Positions 1 through 8,837 of a stretch of DNA of 64,000 nt are shown here, one piece after another. Source of the DNA: Hoskinsella mucinilytica (GTDB lineage: Bacteria > Bacillota_I > Bacilli_A > Erysipelotrichales > Erysipelotrichaceae); contig NZ_JBEQZJ010000020.1 in the NCBI RefSeq assembly GCF_045223415.1, forward strand, positions 1 to 64,000. Direction: 5' to 3'. Under the pieces are notes generated by a model. That model made no database searches. It had not been told where the DNA came from and saw nothing but the letters and a program-made list of their open reading frames with translations. The translations under genes and the position numbers were made by a program. Within the stretch, counting starts at the first letter, position 1. Each line of letters starts with the position of its first letter.

Positions 1-28
1 TCATTATGAGAATAAAAAAAATCTTTAG

Positions 29-57
29 TTTCTTTTTTTTATTGAATAGGATATAAT
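29..57 (+). promoter_or_regulatory. Putative promoter of mnmA
   Basis: A perfect TATAAT lies at 52-57, 16 nt before the mnmA start. The -35 position (29-34, TTTCTT) is a poor match, so only the -10 element is convincing. Confidence 0.45.
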
Positions 58-73
58 AAGCAAGGTGATAAGT

Positions 74-1234
74 ATGAAACAAAAAGTATTGTTAGGTTTA
101 TCAGGTGGTGTGGATTCGGCTGTAGCTGCCTATATATTAAAAGAACAGGGATATGATGTTTCCTGTGCCTTTATGCGTAATTGGGATTCTTTTGCGAACA
201 ATGATATTCTTGGAAATCCAACAATTCAAGATGACATTTGTCCACAAGAACAAGATTATGCAGACGCAAAAGCAGTAGCGGATGCTTTAGATTTACCACT
301 TTATCGAGTGGATTTTGTAAAAGAATATTGGGATCATGTCTTTACTTATTTTATCGAAGAATATAAAAAAGGAAGAACCCCAAATCCAGATATTTTATGT
401 AATAAATATATAAAATTTGATGCTTTTTTTCAATATGCAAAAAATATGGGATTTGATACTGTTGCGACTGGTCATTATGCGCAAGTAGAGCATGGTGAAA
501 AGGAAAGTAAGCTGTTAAGAGGTGCAGACAATAATAAGGATCAAACATATTTTCTTTGTCAGATGTCAAAAGATGCTTTGCGTCATACCTTATTTCCAAT
601 CGGAAATTTAGAGAAACATGAAGTAAGAGCAATTGCAGAAAAACTACAATTATCAAGTGTAGCGACAAAAAAAGATTCCACTGGTATCTGTTTTATAGGA
701 GAACGTAATTTTAGAGATTTTCTAAAGAATTACATTCCTAGCCAAGATGGAGATATCATTGACATTGAAACACTGGAAAAAGTAGGTCAACACATTGGGG
801 TCATGTATTACACGATCGGACAACGAAAAGGACTTGGTATTGGTGGAACAAAGGGACCTTGGTTTGTTGTTGGTAAGGATGTAAATCGAAACATTCTTTA
901 TGTTACCAATGGAAATGAGAGTGACTGGTTGTATACTGATAGCTGTATTGTTAGTGGTGTTAACTGGTTTCCATCAGAGAAACCAAAAGGTGCTTTGCAA
1001 TGCACTGCGAAATTCAGATATCGCCAAGCGGATAATGAAGTATCATTAAGATTTATAGATGATACGACTGTCTTTTTAAGTTATCCTCAAGGGGTTTCTA
1101 GTGTGACATGTGGACAAGAAGCTGTTTTTTATATGAATGAGGAATGTTTAGGTGGCGGCGTCATTGAGGATGTTTTTAAAGATAAGGAAAGTATGCAACA
1201 AAGAATCTTAAACAAAGGAATTCAACATTCATAA
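74..1234 (+). CDS. mnmA: tRNA-specific 2-thiouridylase MnmA
   Basis: Inserts sulfur at C2 of the wobble uridine of tRNA-Lys, -Glu and -Gln in the cytoplasm, using ATP to adenylate the base and a cysteine persulfide as sulfur donor. The 386-residue product has the family's usual length. The ATP-pyrophosphatase P-loop SGGVDS is at residues 10-15; the two catalytic cysteines are Cys109 (in NPDILCNKYIKF) and Cys206 (in TGICFIGERNF). A GTG nine bases upstream is in frame, but AAGGTGAT at 62-69 sits correctly for the ATG at 74. mnmA near recD2 and alaS matches the Bacillus trmU-yrrC-alaS neighbourhood. Confidence 0.97.
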   Translation: MKQKVLLGLSGGVDSAVAAYILKEQGYDVSCAFMRNWDSFANNDILGNPTIQDDICPQEQDYADAKAVADALDLPLYRVDFVKEYWDHVFTYFIEEYKKGRTPNPDILCNKYIKFDAFFQYAKNMGFDTVATGHYAQVEHGEKESKLLRGADNNKDQTYFLCQMSKDALRHTLFPIGNLEKHEVRAIAEKLQLSSVATKKDSTGICFIGERNFRDFLKNYIPSQDGDIIDIETLEKVGQHIGVMYYTIGQRKGLGIGGTKGPWFVVGKDVNRNILYVTNGNESDWLYTDSCIVSGVNWFPSEKPKGALQCTAKFRYRQADNEVSLRFIDDTTVFLSYPQGVSSVTCGQEAVFYMNEECLGGGVIEDVFKDKESMQQRILNKGIQHS

Positions 1235-1381
1235 AATTTTATTTTATCATAAATTTGATAAAGCTAGAAATAGGTTGTCCAACCGTCTATGATAAACAAC
1301 ATACGTTTGGAAAGTCAGCTATATTTTTTGTATTCTAATAGATAAAGTACAATGTTATGATAATAGGAAAAGGAGGCTGTA

Positions 1382-3556
1382 ATGGAAGAAAAACTTGTGT
1401 TAGAAGCAAAACATTTATTTACCATTTTTCGCAATGAAGATAATGGATATACGGTCGCTAAATTTGTAACTTATGATTCCAAAGAGGAAGAATTTACAGC
1501 CACCGGAATTTTCAAGGAGTTAGTGGAAGAGGAGCGATATCGTTTAAAGGGGGAATATAAAGAACATGCACGTTATGGAATGCAGTTTCAGGTATTTGGA
1601 TATGAAAAAATGATTCCTAACGATGAAAGTAGCTTGATACGGTATTTTTCTAGTAGCCTTTTTCCTGGAATCGGGAAAAAAAGCGCAAAACAGATTGTGG
1701 ATGTGTTAGGCGAGGATGCTTTGGAAAAAATAAAAGCAGATATTCATGTTTTGGATCAAGTGCCTCAAATGAACGAAAAAAAACGCAATGCGATTATGCA
1801 AGGAATCAGAGATCATGGAGATTTAGATGATTCCATCGTCTTTTTTTCACAACACGGTATCGGAATCAAGCATATCATGAAAATAGAAGCGGCATATGGA
1901 GAAGATGCGGTATCTGTGATAAAAGAAAATCCTTATCAAATGGTCGAGGATATCGATGGTATTGGGTTTCAAACAGCAGACAAACTTGCCATGGAACTAT
2001 CTTTTTCATCCGATCATCCTTATCGTATTAAAGCTGCTGTTTTATCCAGCATCTTAGATTTGTCAATGTCTAGTGGAGATACGTATACAAACGAAAAAAG
2101 TATTCAAAAGGAATTGAAAAAACGATATGGTGTTGAAGTATCTTGTTTGTCTGATCATCTAGAGGCATTACGTCAAGAACGTCTTATTTTTATTGAAGAA
2201 GAGCGTATCTATCATGCAAATCAATATGATGCAGAAAAAGGTATTGCACAGTTTTTAAGTGATTTTCCATATGAAGAACAAGAGCAAATAGATTTACATC
2301 ATCTATCTGATGAAATCGTTAAGATGGAACAATCATTACATATACAGTATGAAGAAAGACAAAAAGAAGCAATTTTAAGTTTTTTTCATCATCCGTTTTC
2401 TATCATAACAGGAGGGCCGGGGACAGGCAAAACAACCATCGTACAAGGGATTCTTTCTTTGTATCAGCAATATTATCCCAATGACATCATTAGCCTTTGT
2501 GCTCCGACAGGACGAGCAGCAAAGCGTCTCAGTCAACTTAGTGATGGACGTGCAACTACGATCCATGCGCTTTTGAAATGGGATCTGGAAAGTAATACTT
2601 TTTTGGTGAATGAAGATGAACCTATTCAAGCTGATGTGTTGATCATAGATGAATTTTCTATGGTAGATCAATGGCTGTTTTATAATCTTTTGCTTGCTTG
2701 TAGAGATGTGAAAAAAATCTTGTTGATTGGAGATGAGGATCAGCTTGCCAGTGTCGGACCTGGGTGTGTGTTAAAAAATCTCATAGAAAGTGAATGTTTC
2801 CCATTGATTCGCTTGGCAAAAATTTTCAGACAAAAGCAGGGAAGTGGCGTTGTCACTTTGGCACATGATATCAAAGATGAAATAGAGCCCGATTTAGATT
2901 CATTACAAGATGTGGCATATTTTCAATGTGAAAATTTCGAGGTCAGGACTTTGGTAAATCAGGTTGTAGCCAATGCGCTACAAAAGGGCTATGAGGCCAA
3001 GGATATTCAGGTATTGGTACCAATGTATCAAGGAGTTGCGGGAATTGATGCTTTAAACAATGCACTTCAACAAATGATCAATCCACCTGATCCATATAAA
3101 AAAGAATTAAAAATCGGCTATCGTACCTTTCGAGAAGAGGATAAGATCCTACAGTTGAAGAATCAACCAGATGATCAAGTGAGCAATGGTGATATCGGCG
3201 TATTGAAAGAGATCATTTATGCAGATGAGGATATTCAGGGAAAACATCGAATTAGAGTAGAATTTGATGATCATATCGTGGAATATAGTGGAGATTCCAT
3301 GTTTCATATCACACATGCCTATTGTATTTCCATCCATAAAAGCCAGGGAAGTGAATATCCTATCGTAATTATGCCAATTGTAAAAGATTATCGCTATATG
3401 TTACAAAAGCGCTTGATTTATACAGCGGTTACACGTGCGAAAAAAAGTCTGGTCTTACTTGGAGATAAGGAATTATTTTATCATGCCATCCATGTAGAGG
3501 ATCGCCATATCAGAAAAAGTACTTTGAAACAAAGAATTCTATCTGTTTTTGGATAA
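1382..3556 (+). CDS. recD2: RecD2-type SF1 DNA helicase
   Basis: ATP-dependent 5'-3' DNA helicase of the RecD2/TraA family, which works without RecBC and is linked to repair and replication-fork maintenance in Firmicutes. The N-terminal OB-like and helix-hairpin-helix part (about 1-300, with GIGKKSAKQI near 96 and GIGFQTADK near 193) precedes the helicase core. Walker A GGPGTGKT is near 344-351 and Walker B LIIDEFSM near 416. The C-terminal motif HKSQGSEYP and TAVTRAKK complete the SF1B set. At 724 residues it is a little shorter than Bacillus RecD2 (about 800). A strong RBS (AAAGGAGG) precedes the ATG; the 147-base gap before it holds only a small hairpin without a T-tract. Confidence 0.95.
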   Translation: MEEKLVLEAKHLFTIFRNEDNGYTVAKFVTYDSKEEEFTATGIFKELVEEERYRLKGEYKEHARYGMQFQVFGYEKMIPNDESSLIRYFSSSLFPGIGKKSAKQIVDVLGEDALEKIKADIHVLDQVPQMNEKKRNAIMQGIRDHGDLDDSIVFFSQHGIGIKHIMKIEAAYGEDAVSVIKENPYQMVEDIDGIGFQTADKLAMELSFSSDHPYRIKAAVLSSILDLSMSSGDTYTNEKSIQKELKKRYGVEVSCLSDHLEALRQERLIFIEEERIYHANQYDAEKGIAQFLSDFPYEEQEQIDLHHLSDEIVKMEQSLHIQYEERQKEAILSFFHHPFSIITGGPGTGKTTIVQGILSLYQQYYPNDIISLCAPTGRAAKRLSQLSDGRATTIHALLKWDLESNTFLVNEDEPIQADVLIIDEFSMVDQWLFYNLLLACRDVKKILLIGDEDQLASVGPGCVLKNLIESECFPLIRLAKIFRQKQGSGVVTLAHDIKDEIEPDLDSLQDVAYFQCENFEVRTLVNQVVANALQKGYEAKDIQVLVPMYQGVAGIDALNNALQQMINPPDPYKKELKIGYRTFREEDKILQLKNQPDDQVSNGDIGVLKEIIYADEDIQGKHRIRVEFDDHIVEYSGDSMFHITHAYCISIHKSQGSEYPIVIMPIVKDYRYMLQKRLIYTAVTRAKKSLVLLGDKELFYHAIHVEDRHIRKSTLKQRILSVFG

Positions 3557-3600
3557 TTTGTGTATATCATTCCATGCTAATAGCGATAGGAGTGATATAT

Positions 3601-3777
3601 ATGAATAAATACATGGTATCGGCTGCCTTAGGTATGGTTCTGGGAATTTATATCGGGTATAGCCAAGAGGAAGAGCTAGAAGATTTTTGTCATAAATCAA
3701 AGAAAACGAAAAAGAAAATGATGAAAAAACTTCACCATGCAACAGATACGATTTGTGATTGCATGGATCTGGATTAA
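3601..3777 (+). CDS. Small single-pass membrane protein (unrecognised)
   Basis: A 58-residue protein with one N-terminal hydrophobic segment (about 4-22, with glycines suited to helix packing) followed by an acidic patch, a Lys-rich stretch (KKTKKKMMKK) and a Cys/Asp-rich tail. The layout recalls YtxH-like small membrane proteins, but I see no diagnostic motif. The start at 3601 is chosen because TAGGAGTGA lies just upstream; a start 27 bases earlier has no RBS. It is followed immediately by a terminator hairpin. Confidence 0.65.
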   Translation: MNKYMVSAALGMVLGIYIGYSQEEELEDFCHKSKKTKKKMMKKLHHATDTICDCMDLD

Positions 3778-3800
3778 CCCCATACAGGGGTTTTTCTTTT
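3776..3800 (+). terminator. Intrinsic terminator abutting the next start codon
   Basis: Stem AACCCC/GGGGTT with loop ATACA followed by TTTCTTTT. It ends one base before the ATG of the downstream permease gene, so the 3' arm (AGGGG) is also the only candidate ribosome-binding sequence for that gene. Confidence 0.75.
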
Positions 3801-4901
3801 ATGAAACTACTTGAGTGTTTGCGTATTTATGCAAAAAAGCTTCTTCCTCTTTTTATATGTTGTCTTGTTTTGATTTTGATTTTAAAACAGACGCAATTAT
3901 TTGAATGGCTGCTCTCTTTATATCATAGTTTTGTACCGGTATTTGGAGGAATTGTCATTGCTTTATTTTTACAGCCTTTTATCGATAAGTTGAAACGACA
4001 TTGTTCAACTAAGTTATCTGTTTTCATTGTATATACAGCTATTATCATATTCTTATTGGTGTTTGCGATTGGTATGATTCCTTTACTTTATCATCAACTT
4101 ATGGATTTTGTGACGATACTTCCTTCCTGGATTGCTCGATTAGAAGACTTTTTAGATCACTATCATATTGCTTTTGGTAATATCGAAGATTTTAAAAACA
4201 AATATATGCAAGAAGGTTATGTATTGGTCATTGATTCTTTGAAAACAACGATGAGTACCTTTACGGATTATGGTATTGCGTTTTTTACAGCGTTTTTCTT
4301 ATCATTAGATTTAGATTATTGGAAGCGTAGCGCAAAAAAACTTTGGAAAGACTACAAACGTTATGCGAATTTTTATCACACGATGAGCAATATCGTCTAT
4401 CAGTATCTTTGTGGTACTCTATTAGATTTGTTGTTTATCACATTAAGTGTCGGCGTTGTTTTATATATATTTGACTTTCCTAATGCAATCTTATATGCCA
4501 TTATACTTGCTTTGTTGAATCTATTTCCGTATATTGGCGCTACCCTTGGATTGATTTTGATCGCCATTGCAGGAGCATTAAGCTATAAAGAATTTCCTTG
4601 GCTTGCCTTTGGTATCGTATGGTGTATTCAACAATTAGAAAGTAATATCATTCAGCCTCTGATATTTAATCACACTATGAATGTTCGTCCTATTCTATCT
4701 TTCATTTTCATCTTCATAGGAGAAGCGTTATTTGGAGTTGTCGGTGTGATTTTATCTCCAATTTTTGCTAGTATCGCTCAGATTGCCATTCGAAGTTATC
4801 TGCATGCGAAAACCAGTGATCAACTAGGAGAATGGGAAGATATTTGGCAGGATTTTGATGAAGTTATGAAAGAAGAGAAAACGAATGCATACAGAAAATA
4901 A
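3801..4901 (+). CDS. AI-2E/PerM-family membrane permease (YrrI-like)
   Basis: A 366-residue polytopic membrane protein of the AI-2E transporter (PerM/YdbI/YrrI) family, whose members are proposed exporters or ion antiporters; the substrate here is unknown. It shows an N-terminal helix pair, a central soluble stretch (about 110-200), then hydrophobic helices including the family-typical LNLFPYIGATLGLI and the later QQLESNIIQPLIF motif. An in-frame start 42 bases upstream would run through the terminator and overlap the previous gene, so the ATG at 3801 is preferred. In B. subtilis yrrI also lies just before alaS, which supports the assignment. Confidence 0.88.
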   Translation: MKLLECLRIYAKKLLPLFICCLVLILILKQTQLFEWLLSLYHSFVPVFGGIVIALFLQPFIDKLKRHCSTKLSVFIVYTAIIIFLLVFAIGMIPLLYHQLMDFVTILPSWIARLEDFLDHYHIAFGNIEDFKNKYMQEGYVLVIDSLKTTMSTFTDYGIAFFTAFFLSLDLDYWKRSAKKLWKDYKRYANFYHTMSNIVYQYLCGTLLDLLFITLSVGVVLYIFDFPNAILYAIILALLNLFPYIGATLGLILIAIAGALSYKEFPWLAFGIVWCIQQLESNIIQPLIFNHTMNVRPILSFIFIFIGEALFGVVGVILSPIFASIAQIAIRSYLHAKTSDQLGEWEDIWQDFDEVMKEEKTNAYRK

Positions 4902-4905
4902 AACC

Positions 4906-4934
4906 TTGTAAATAAATATAAGATTTGTTATAAT
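4906..4934 (+). promoter_or_regulatory. Promoter of the alaS T-box transcript
   Basis: TTGTAA (4906-4911), a 17-base spacer and TATAAT (4929-4934), the last with an upstream TGT that makes it an extended -10. It begins a few bases after the permease stop and drives the T-box leader. Confidence 0.85.
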
Positions 4935-4944
4935 TGAAACGCAT

Positions 4945-5165
4945 AAAAACACGAGGAACAAGAGGAGTACATGAAAGATTCAGCTTAGAGAAAAAGCGGT
5001 TGGTGAAAGCTTTGTGATGAGATCATGGAAGGCTGCTTGGGAGTGGTTACGCGGGTCTTCGGCGTTAATGAAGAAATTAAGGTGTACTCAACAAATGAGT
5101 GAACTAGGATGGTACCGCGGTAAGAGAAAATCTATCGTTCCTATGATTGGAACGATTTTTTTATT
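4945..5165 (+). promoter_or_regulatory. T-box riboswitch, alanyl-tRNA type
   Basis: Between promoter and alaS lies a T-box leader: AGAGA (near 4987) followed by TTGGTGAAAG in stem I, then CGTTA, a stem III (ACTC/GAGT) and the antiterminator box AGGATGGTACCGCGG at 5106-5120. The TGGT in the box can pair with the ACCA end of tRNA-Ala. A terminator closes the leader. Uncharged tRNA-Ala should favour the antiterminator and switch alaS on. A GCG triplet at 5051-5053 is a possible specifier, but I could not fold stem I well enough to assign it. Confidence 0.9.
5134..5164 (+). terminator. T-box terminator before alaS
   Basis: Stem ATCGTTCC/GGAACGAT with a 7-base loop followed by TTTTTTATT. It is the regulated terminator of the T-box leader and lies just before the alaS ribosome-binding site. 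Confidence 0.9.
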
Positions 5166-5181
5166 GTAAGGAGGATGTTTA

Positions 5182-7809
5182 ATGAAACAATTAACAGGAA
5201 GTCAAATCAGACAGCTATTTCTAGATTATTTCAAATCGAAAGGTCATATGATCGAACCAGGTGCTTCTTTGGTACCACATGATGATCCAACTCTTTTATG
5301 GATCAATGCAGGAGTTGCGGCTTTGAAAAAGTATTTTGATGGTAGTGTCAAACCAGAAAGTCCTAGAATCGCAAATGCACAAAAATCTATTCGTACCAAT
5401 GACATTGAAAATGTAGGGAAGACGGCACGTCATCATACATTCTTTGAGATGCTAGGTAATTTTTCTATCGGCGATTATTTTAAGGAAGAGGCGATTCCAT
5501 TTGCTTGGGAATTTCTAACAAGTCCAGAGTGGATCGGTTTTCCTAAAGAAAAACTATATGTATCAGTTTATACTGATGATGCAGATGCATATCGCATTTG
5601 GACCGAAGTATGTGGTGTAGATCCATCTCATATCTTAAAGACATATGATAACTTCTGGGAAATCGGAGAAGGTCCAGGAGGCCCTGATAGTGAGATCTTC
5701 TTTGACCGTGGACCTGCGTATGATCCAAAAGGTCTAGGGGAGCGTTTGTTCTTTGAGGAAATGGAAAACGATCGATATATCGAAGTGTGGAATGTAGTTT
5801 TCTCACAATTTGATTGTAAACCGGAATTGCCTAGAAATGAATATAAGGAATTACCACATAAAAACATCGATACAGGTATGGGATTAGAACGTTTGGTATG
5901 TCTTGTACAAGGTGGTGAAACCAATTTTGATACAGATCTATTCTTACCGATCATTCATGAAGTAGAGCATTATACAGAAAAACGTTATGGTGATCCTGAA
6001 TATAAAATGGCATTTCGTGTGATTGCGGATCATATTCGTACCGTGACATTTGCACTTGCGGATGGTGCTTTATTTTCAAATGAAGGGCGTGGCTATGTTT
6101 TACGTCGTGTCTTACGTCGTGCAGTGCGTTTTGCGAAAAAGTTAAAAATCGAAGGAGCTTTTATGTATCGATTGGTTCCAACCGTTTATGAGATCATGAA
6201 GGATTATTATCCTTATCTTGAGGAAAAATTGGATTATATCGCAAAATTGGTAAAGGCAGAAGAAGAGCGTTTCCATGCGACTTTGGTAGATGGTGAAAAA
6301 CTATTGAAAGATGTTATGGTACAAAATGCCGATACGAAGACGATCGATGGTGTGACGGCCTTTAAATTATATGACACCTATGGCTTCCCATTAGAACTAA
6401 CGATAGAAATTGCTTTGGAAAGTGGCTATCAAGTAGATGAAGATGGCTTCCATGCGGAAATGGAGAAACAAAGAGAGCGTGCAAGAAATGCACGTGAAGA
6501 TGCACAATCTATGTCATCACAATCAAAGGATCTTATGGAGTTTGTCGCAGAAAGTAACTTTATCGGATATGATCAAAGAGAAACAACGGCGCACGTGATT
6601 GCATTGTTTAAAGATGGTGTCAGAGTAGATGTGTTGGATGATGAGGGCGATGTGGTAGTTGATCAAACGGTATTCTATGCGGAAAGTGGTGGTCAGATCG
6701 GTGATAGTGGTATCATGGAAAATGACCAAGTACACGCATTAGTTTCAACGACAAGCAAAGCGCCACATAAACAGCATCTACATAAGGTGAAGATTGCATA
6801 TGGTACATTAAAAGAGGGCGATGAGCTAACGTTAAAGGTAGATCATAAAAAACGTGATATCATCACACATAATCACTCTTGTACCCATTTGCTTCAAAGT
6901 GCATTGAAACAAGTAGTTGGAAGCCATATTCAACAGGCAGGAAGTTTTGTCAGTGATGAATATCTTCGCTTTGACTTCACTCATTTTGAAAAGGTAAATA
7001 AACAACAGCTTAAAGAAATCGAGATGTTGGTCAATCAATATATTGCTGCACATTATGTGGTTTGTAAGGAAGAAATGCCAATTGAAGAAGCCAAACAAAG
7101 TGGCGCAACAGCCTTATTTGATGAAAAATATGGTGATGTGGTTCGTGTCGTTACGATGGGAAATGTTTCTAAGGAATTCTGCGGAGGGTGTCATGTCAAT
7201 AATACGCAGGAAATCGGTGTATGTAAAATCATAAGTGAGGAAAGCATCGGTTCTGGTGTAAGACGAATTACTGCAAAAACAGGATATGATGCATATCAAG
7301 AATTTGCGAAAGAAAATGACACTTTACATATGATTGCGACTGATCTTAAAATGAAAGGCATCGCTCATGTAGAAACTAAGGTTTCTGCCATGTTAGATGA
7401 AAATGCAAGTTTGAAAAAAGAATTAGCAACACTTCAAGCTAAGATGTTCTCGCTTCAAGCAAATGATATGATAACTCATTTAAAAGAGATGAATGGAAGA
7501 AATGTATTATTAGAGCGTGTAGATGGTTTGGATGCCAAAGCAATGAAGGATATCGTTGCGACCATCAAATCGCAAAAGGAAAATGTGGTTGTATTTTTAG
7601 CGAGCGTTGCACAGGATAAAGTGGTATTTGTTGCCGGTGCAGATGAACTTGCCGTTCAAAGTGGAGTAAAATGTGGTGATTTGGTAAAACAGGCTGCTTT
7701 GCTTTGTGATGGAAAAGGCGGAGGTCGAAATGATATGGCACAATCCGGTGGAAAGGATACTTCAAAAATTGACGCAGCAATGAGTGAAATTGCAAATATG
7801 CTGTCATAA
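5182..7809 (+). CDS. alaS: Alanine--tRNA ligase
   Basis: Charges tRNA-Ala with alanine. At 875 residues it is full length: class II catalytic domain at the N-terminus (TARHHTFFEMLGNFSIGDYF near 83-102, RGYVLRRVLRRA near 303), tRNA-recognition region, then the editing domain with zinc ligands HNHSCTHLL near 563 and CGGCH near 667, and a C-terminal DHHA1-type domain rich in glycine (GKGGGRNDMAQ) that helps clear mischarged serine. The ATG has a strong RBS (AAGGAGG). Expression is controlled by the T-box leader upstream. Confidence 0.98.
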   Translation: MKQLTGSQIRQLFLDYFKSKGHMIEPGASLVPHDDPTLLWINAGVAALKKYFDGSVKPESPRIANAQKSIRTNDIENVGKTARHHTFFEMLGNFSIGDYFKEEAIPFAWEFLTSPEWIGFPKEKLYVSVYTDDADAYRIWTEVCGVDPSHILKTYDNFWEIGEGPGGPDSEIFFDRGPAYDPKGLGERLFFEEMENDRYIEVWNVVFSQFDCKPELPRNEYKELPHKNIDTGMGLERLVCLVQGGETNFDTDLFLPIIHEVEHYTEKRYGDPEYKMAFRVIADHIRTVTFALADGALFSNEGRGYVLRRVLRRAVRFAKKLKIEGAFMYRLVPTVYEIMKDYYPYLEEKLDYIAKLVKAEEERFHATLVDGEKLLKDVMVQNADTKTIDGVTAFKLYDTYGFPLELTIEIALESGYQVDEDGFHAEMEKQRERARNAREDAQSMSSQSKDLMEFVAESNFIGYDQRETTAHVIALFKDGVRVDVLDDEGDVVVDQTVFYAESGGQIGDSGIMENDQVHALVSTTSKAPHKQHLHKVKIAYGTLKEGDELTLKVDHKKRDIITHNHSCTHLLQSALKQVVGSHIQQAGSFVSDEYLRFDFTHFEKVNKQQLKEIEMLVNQYIAAHYVVCKEEMPIEEAKQSGATALFDEKYGDVVRVVTMGNVSKEFCGGCHVNNTQEIGVCKIISEESIGSGVRRITAKTGYDAYQEFAKENDTLHMIATDLKMKGIAHVETKVSAMLDENASLKKELATLQAKMFSLQANDMITHLKEMNGRNVLLERVDGLDAKAMKDIVATIKSQKENVVVFLASVAQDKVVFVAGADELAVQSGVKCGDLVKQAALLCDGKGGGRNDMAQSGGKDTSKIDAAMSEIANMLS

Positions 7810-7869
7810 GGGTTTTCTTTTAAGGTAAAATAAGCTAAAATAAGGTTATAGACAAAAGGAGGTAATACG

Positions 7870-8127
7870 ATGAAAGATGTTACGGAAACGATGTCTTTTA
7901 AATCAGATGATTTAAAACGAGACAATATCAAGCATGTATTACGCTTAGTAAAAGAAGCATTGGATGAAAGAGGCTATAATTCTGTCAACCAGCTCGCTGG
8001 TTATCTGATTAGTAATGATCCTGCTTACATTAGTTCACATAACAATGCACGTACGATTATTCAAAGTGTGGAACGATATGAGATTATCGAGGAATTGGTG
8101 AGAGCATATCTGGAAGAAGATAAATAA
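7870..8127 (+). CDS. ireB: IreB-family regulatory phosphoprotein (UPF0297)
   Basis: Small 85-residue cytosolic protein of the IreB family (YrzL in B. subtilis). In Enterococcus it is a substrate of the IreK Ser/Thr kinase and affects cephalosporin tolerance. The N-terminal phospho-threonine region (VTETMSFK, residues 4-11) is conserved, followed by the family core DERGYNSVNQLAGYLISNDP. It overlaps the next gene by one base and keeps the Bacillus order alaS-yrzL-yrrK-yrzB. Confidence 0.93.
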   Translation: MKDVTETMSFKSDDLKRDNIKHVLRLVKEALDERGYNSVNQLAGYLISNDPAYISSHNNARTIIQSVERYEIIEELVRAYLEEDK

Positions 8128-8540
8128 TGCGAACATTGGGATTAGATTTAGGAAGTAAGACATTAGGGGTCAGTGTCAGTGATGCCATGGGCATGATCGC
8201 TCGTCCTGTTGAAACGTTAAGATTTGAAAGTGATGATTATGATTCCGCTTTTGAACAGGTACAAGCATACATCAAGGAATTTCAGATTACAACAGCTGTC
8301 TTAGGTTTACCAAAACATATGAATGGAGATGTTGGTATCCGTGGGGAAATCAGTTATGCATTTAAGGAAAAATTAGAAACGCTTGGCATTGAAGTTATCT
8401 TATGGGATGAACGATTGACAACCGTTGCAGCCGAGAAAATTTTGATTGCCGGAAATGTGTCACGTAAAAAGCGCAAGAAGGTCATCGACCAGATGGCAGC
8501 AGTTCAGATACTTCAAAGTTATTTAGATAGCAAATACTAG
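8127..8540 (+). CDS. ruvX: Holliday-junction resolvase-like RNase YqgF/RuvX
   Basis: RNase H-fold nuclease of the YqgF family, implicated in pre-16S rRNA processing and suggested to resolve Holliday junctions. The 137-residue protein has the expected acidic motifs: LGLDLGSKTLGVSVSD at the N-terminus, LGLPKHMNG in the middle and LWDERLTT near residue 92, followed by an Asp in VIDQMAAVQIL. The start overlaps the ireB stop (TAATG), indicating translational coupling. Confidence 0.95.
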   Translation: MRTLGLDLGSKTLGVSVSDAMGMIARPVETLRFESDDYDSAFEQVQAYIKEFQITTAVLGLPKHMNGDVGIRGEISYAFKEKLETLGIEVILWDERLTTVAAEKILIAGNVSRKKRKKVIDQMAAVQILQSYLDSKY

Positions 8541-8563
8541 GGGCATAAAGCCCCTTAGCTTTT
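8539..8563 (+). terminator. Weak terminator-like hairpin
   Basis: Stem AGGGGC/GCCCCT with loop ATAAA, overlapping the ruvX stop. The tail TAGCTTTT is a poor U-tract, so it may be an mRNA-stabilising or partial attenuator hairpin rather than a full stop signal. Confidence 0.45.
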
Positions 8564-8576
8564 AGGAGGAAAAATT

Positions 8577-8837
8577 ATGTTAGATTCAAGTAGTTTATAT
8601 GTTACAGATGAAAACGGCAATGAAAAAAGAATGGAAATTTTATTCACATTTGAAGATGAAGCAAAGGAAAAGACCTATGTAGTATTTGAAGATCCTGATT
8701 CTGATACGGGTGAAGTATTTGCATCTCGTTATGATGAGGAAGGAAATTTATTGCCAATCGAATCTGATGAAGAATGGGCAATGGTTGAAGAAGTAATAGG
8801 AGCATTTGCTGAAGATGAAGAAGCTGTTGACGAATAA
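8577..8837 (+). CDS. DUF1292 protein (YrzB family)
   Basis: An 86-residue, very acidic protein of the DUF1292/YrzB family; its function is unknown. Recognisable features are the ENGNEKRMEILFTFE start, the central YVVFEDP and the C-terminal DEEWAMVEEVIGAF, a pattern seen in the yrzB position between yrrK and yrrL of other Firmicutes. A good RBS (TAGGAGG) precedes the ATG. Its 3' end overlaps mltG by 23 bases. Confidence 0.88.
   Translation: MLDSSSLYVTDENGNEKRMEILFTFEDEAKEKTYVVFEDPDSDTGEVFASRYDEEGNLLPIESDEEWAMVEEVIGAFAEDEEAVDE

Noticed and set aside
62..76. Shared AGGTGATAAG(T/A)ATG before mnmA, holA and ruvA as a special regulatory element
   Set aside because: It is the right-hand part of the complement to the 16S anti-SD (GGAGGTGAT) and so an ordinary ribosome-binding site with a shifted register.
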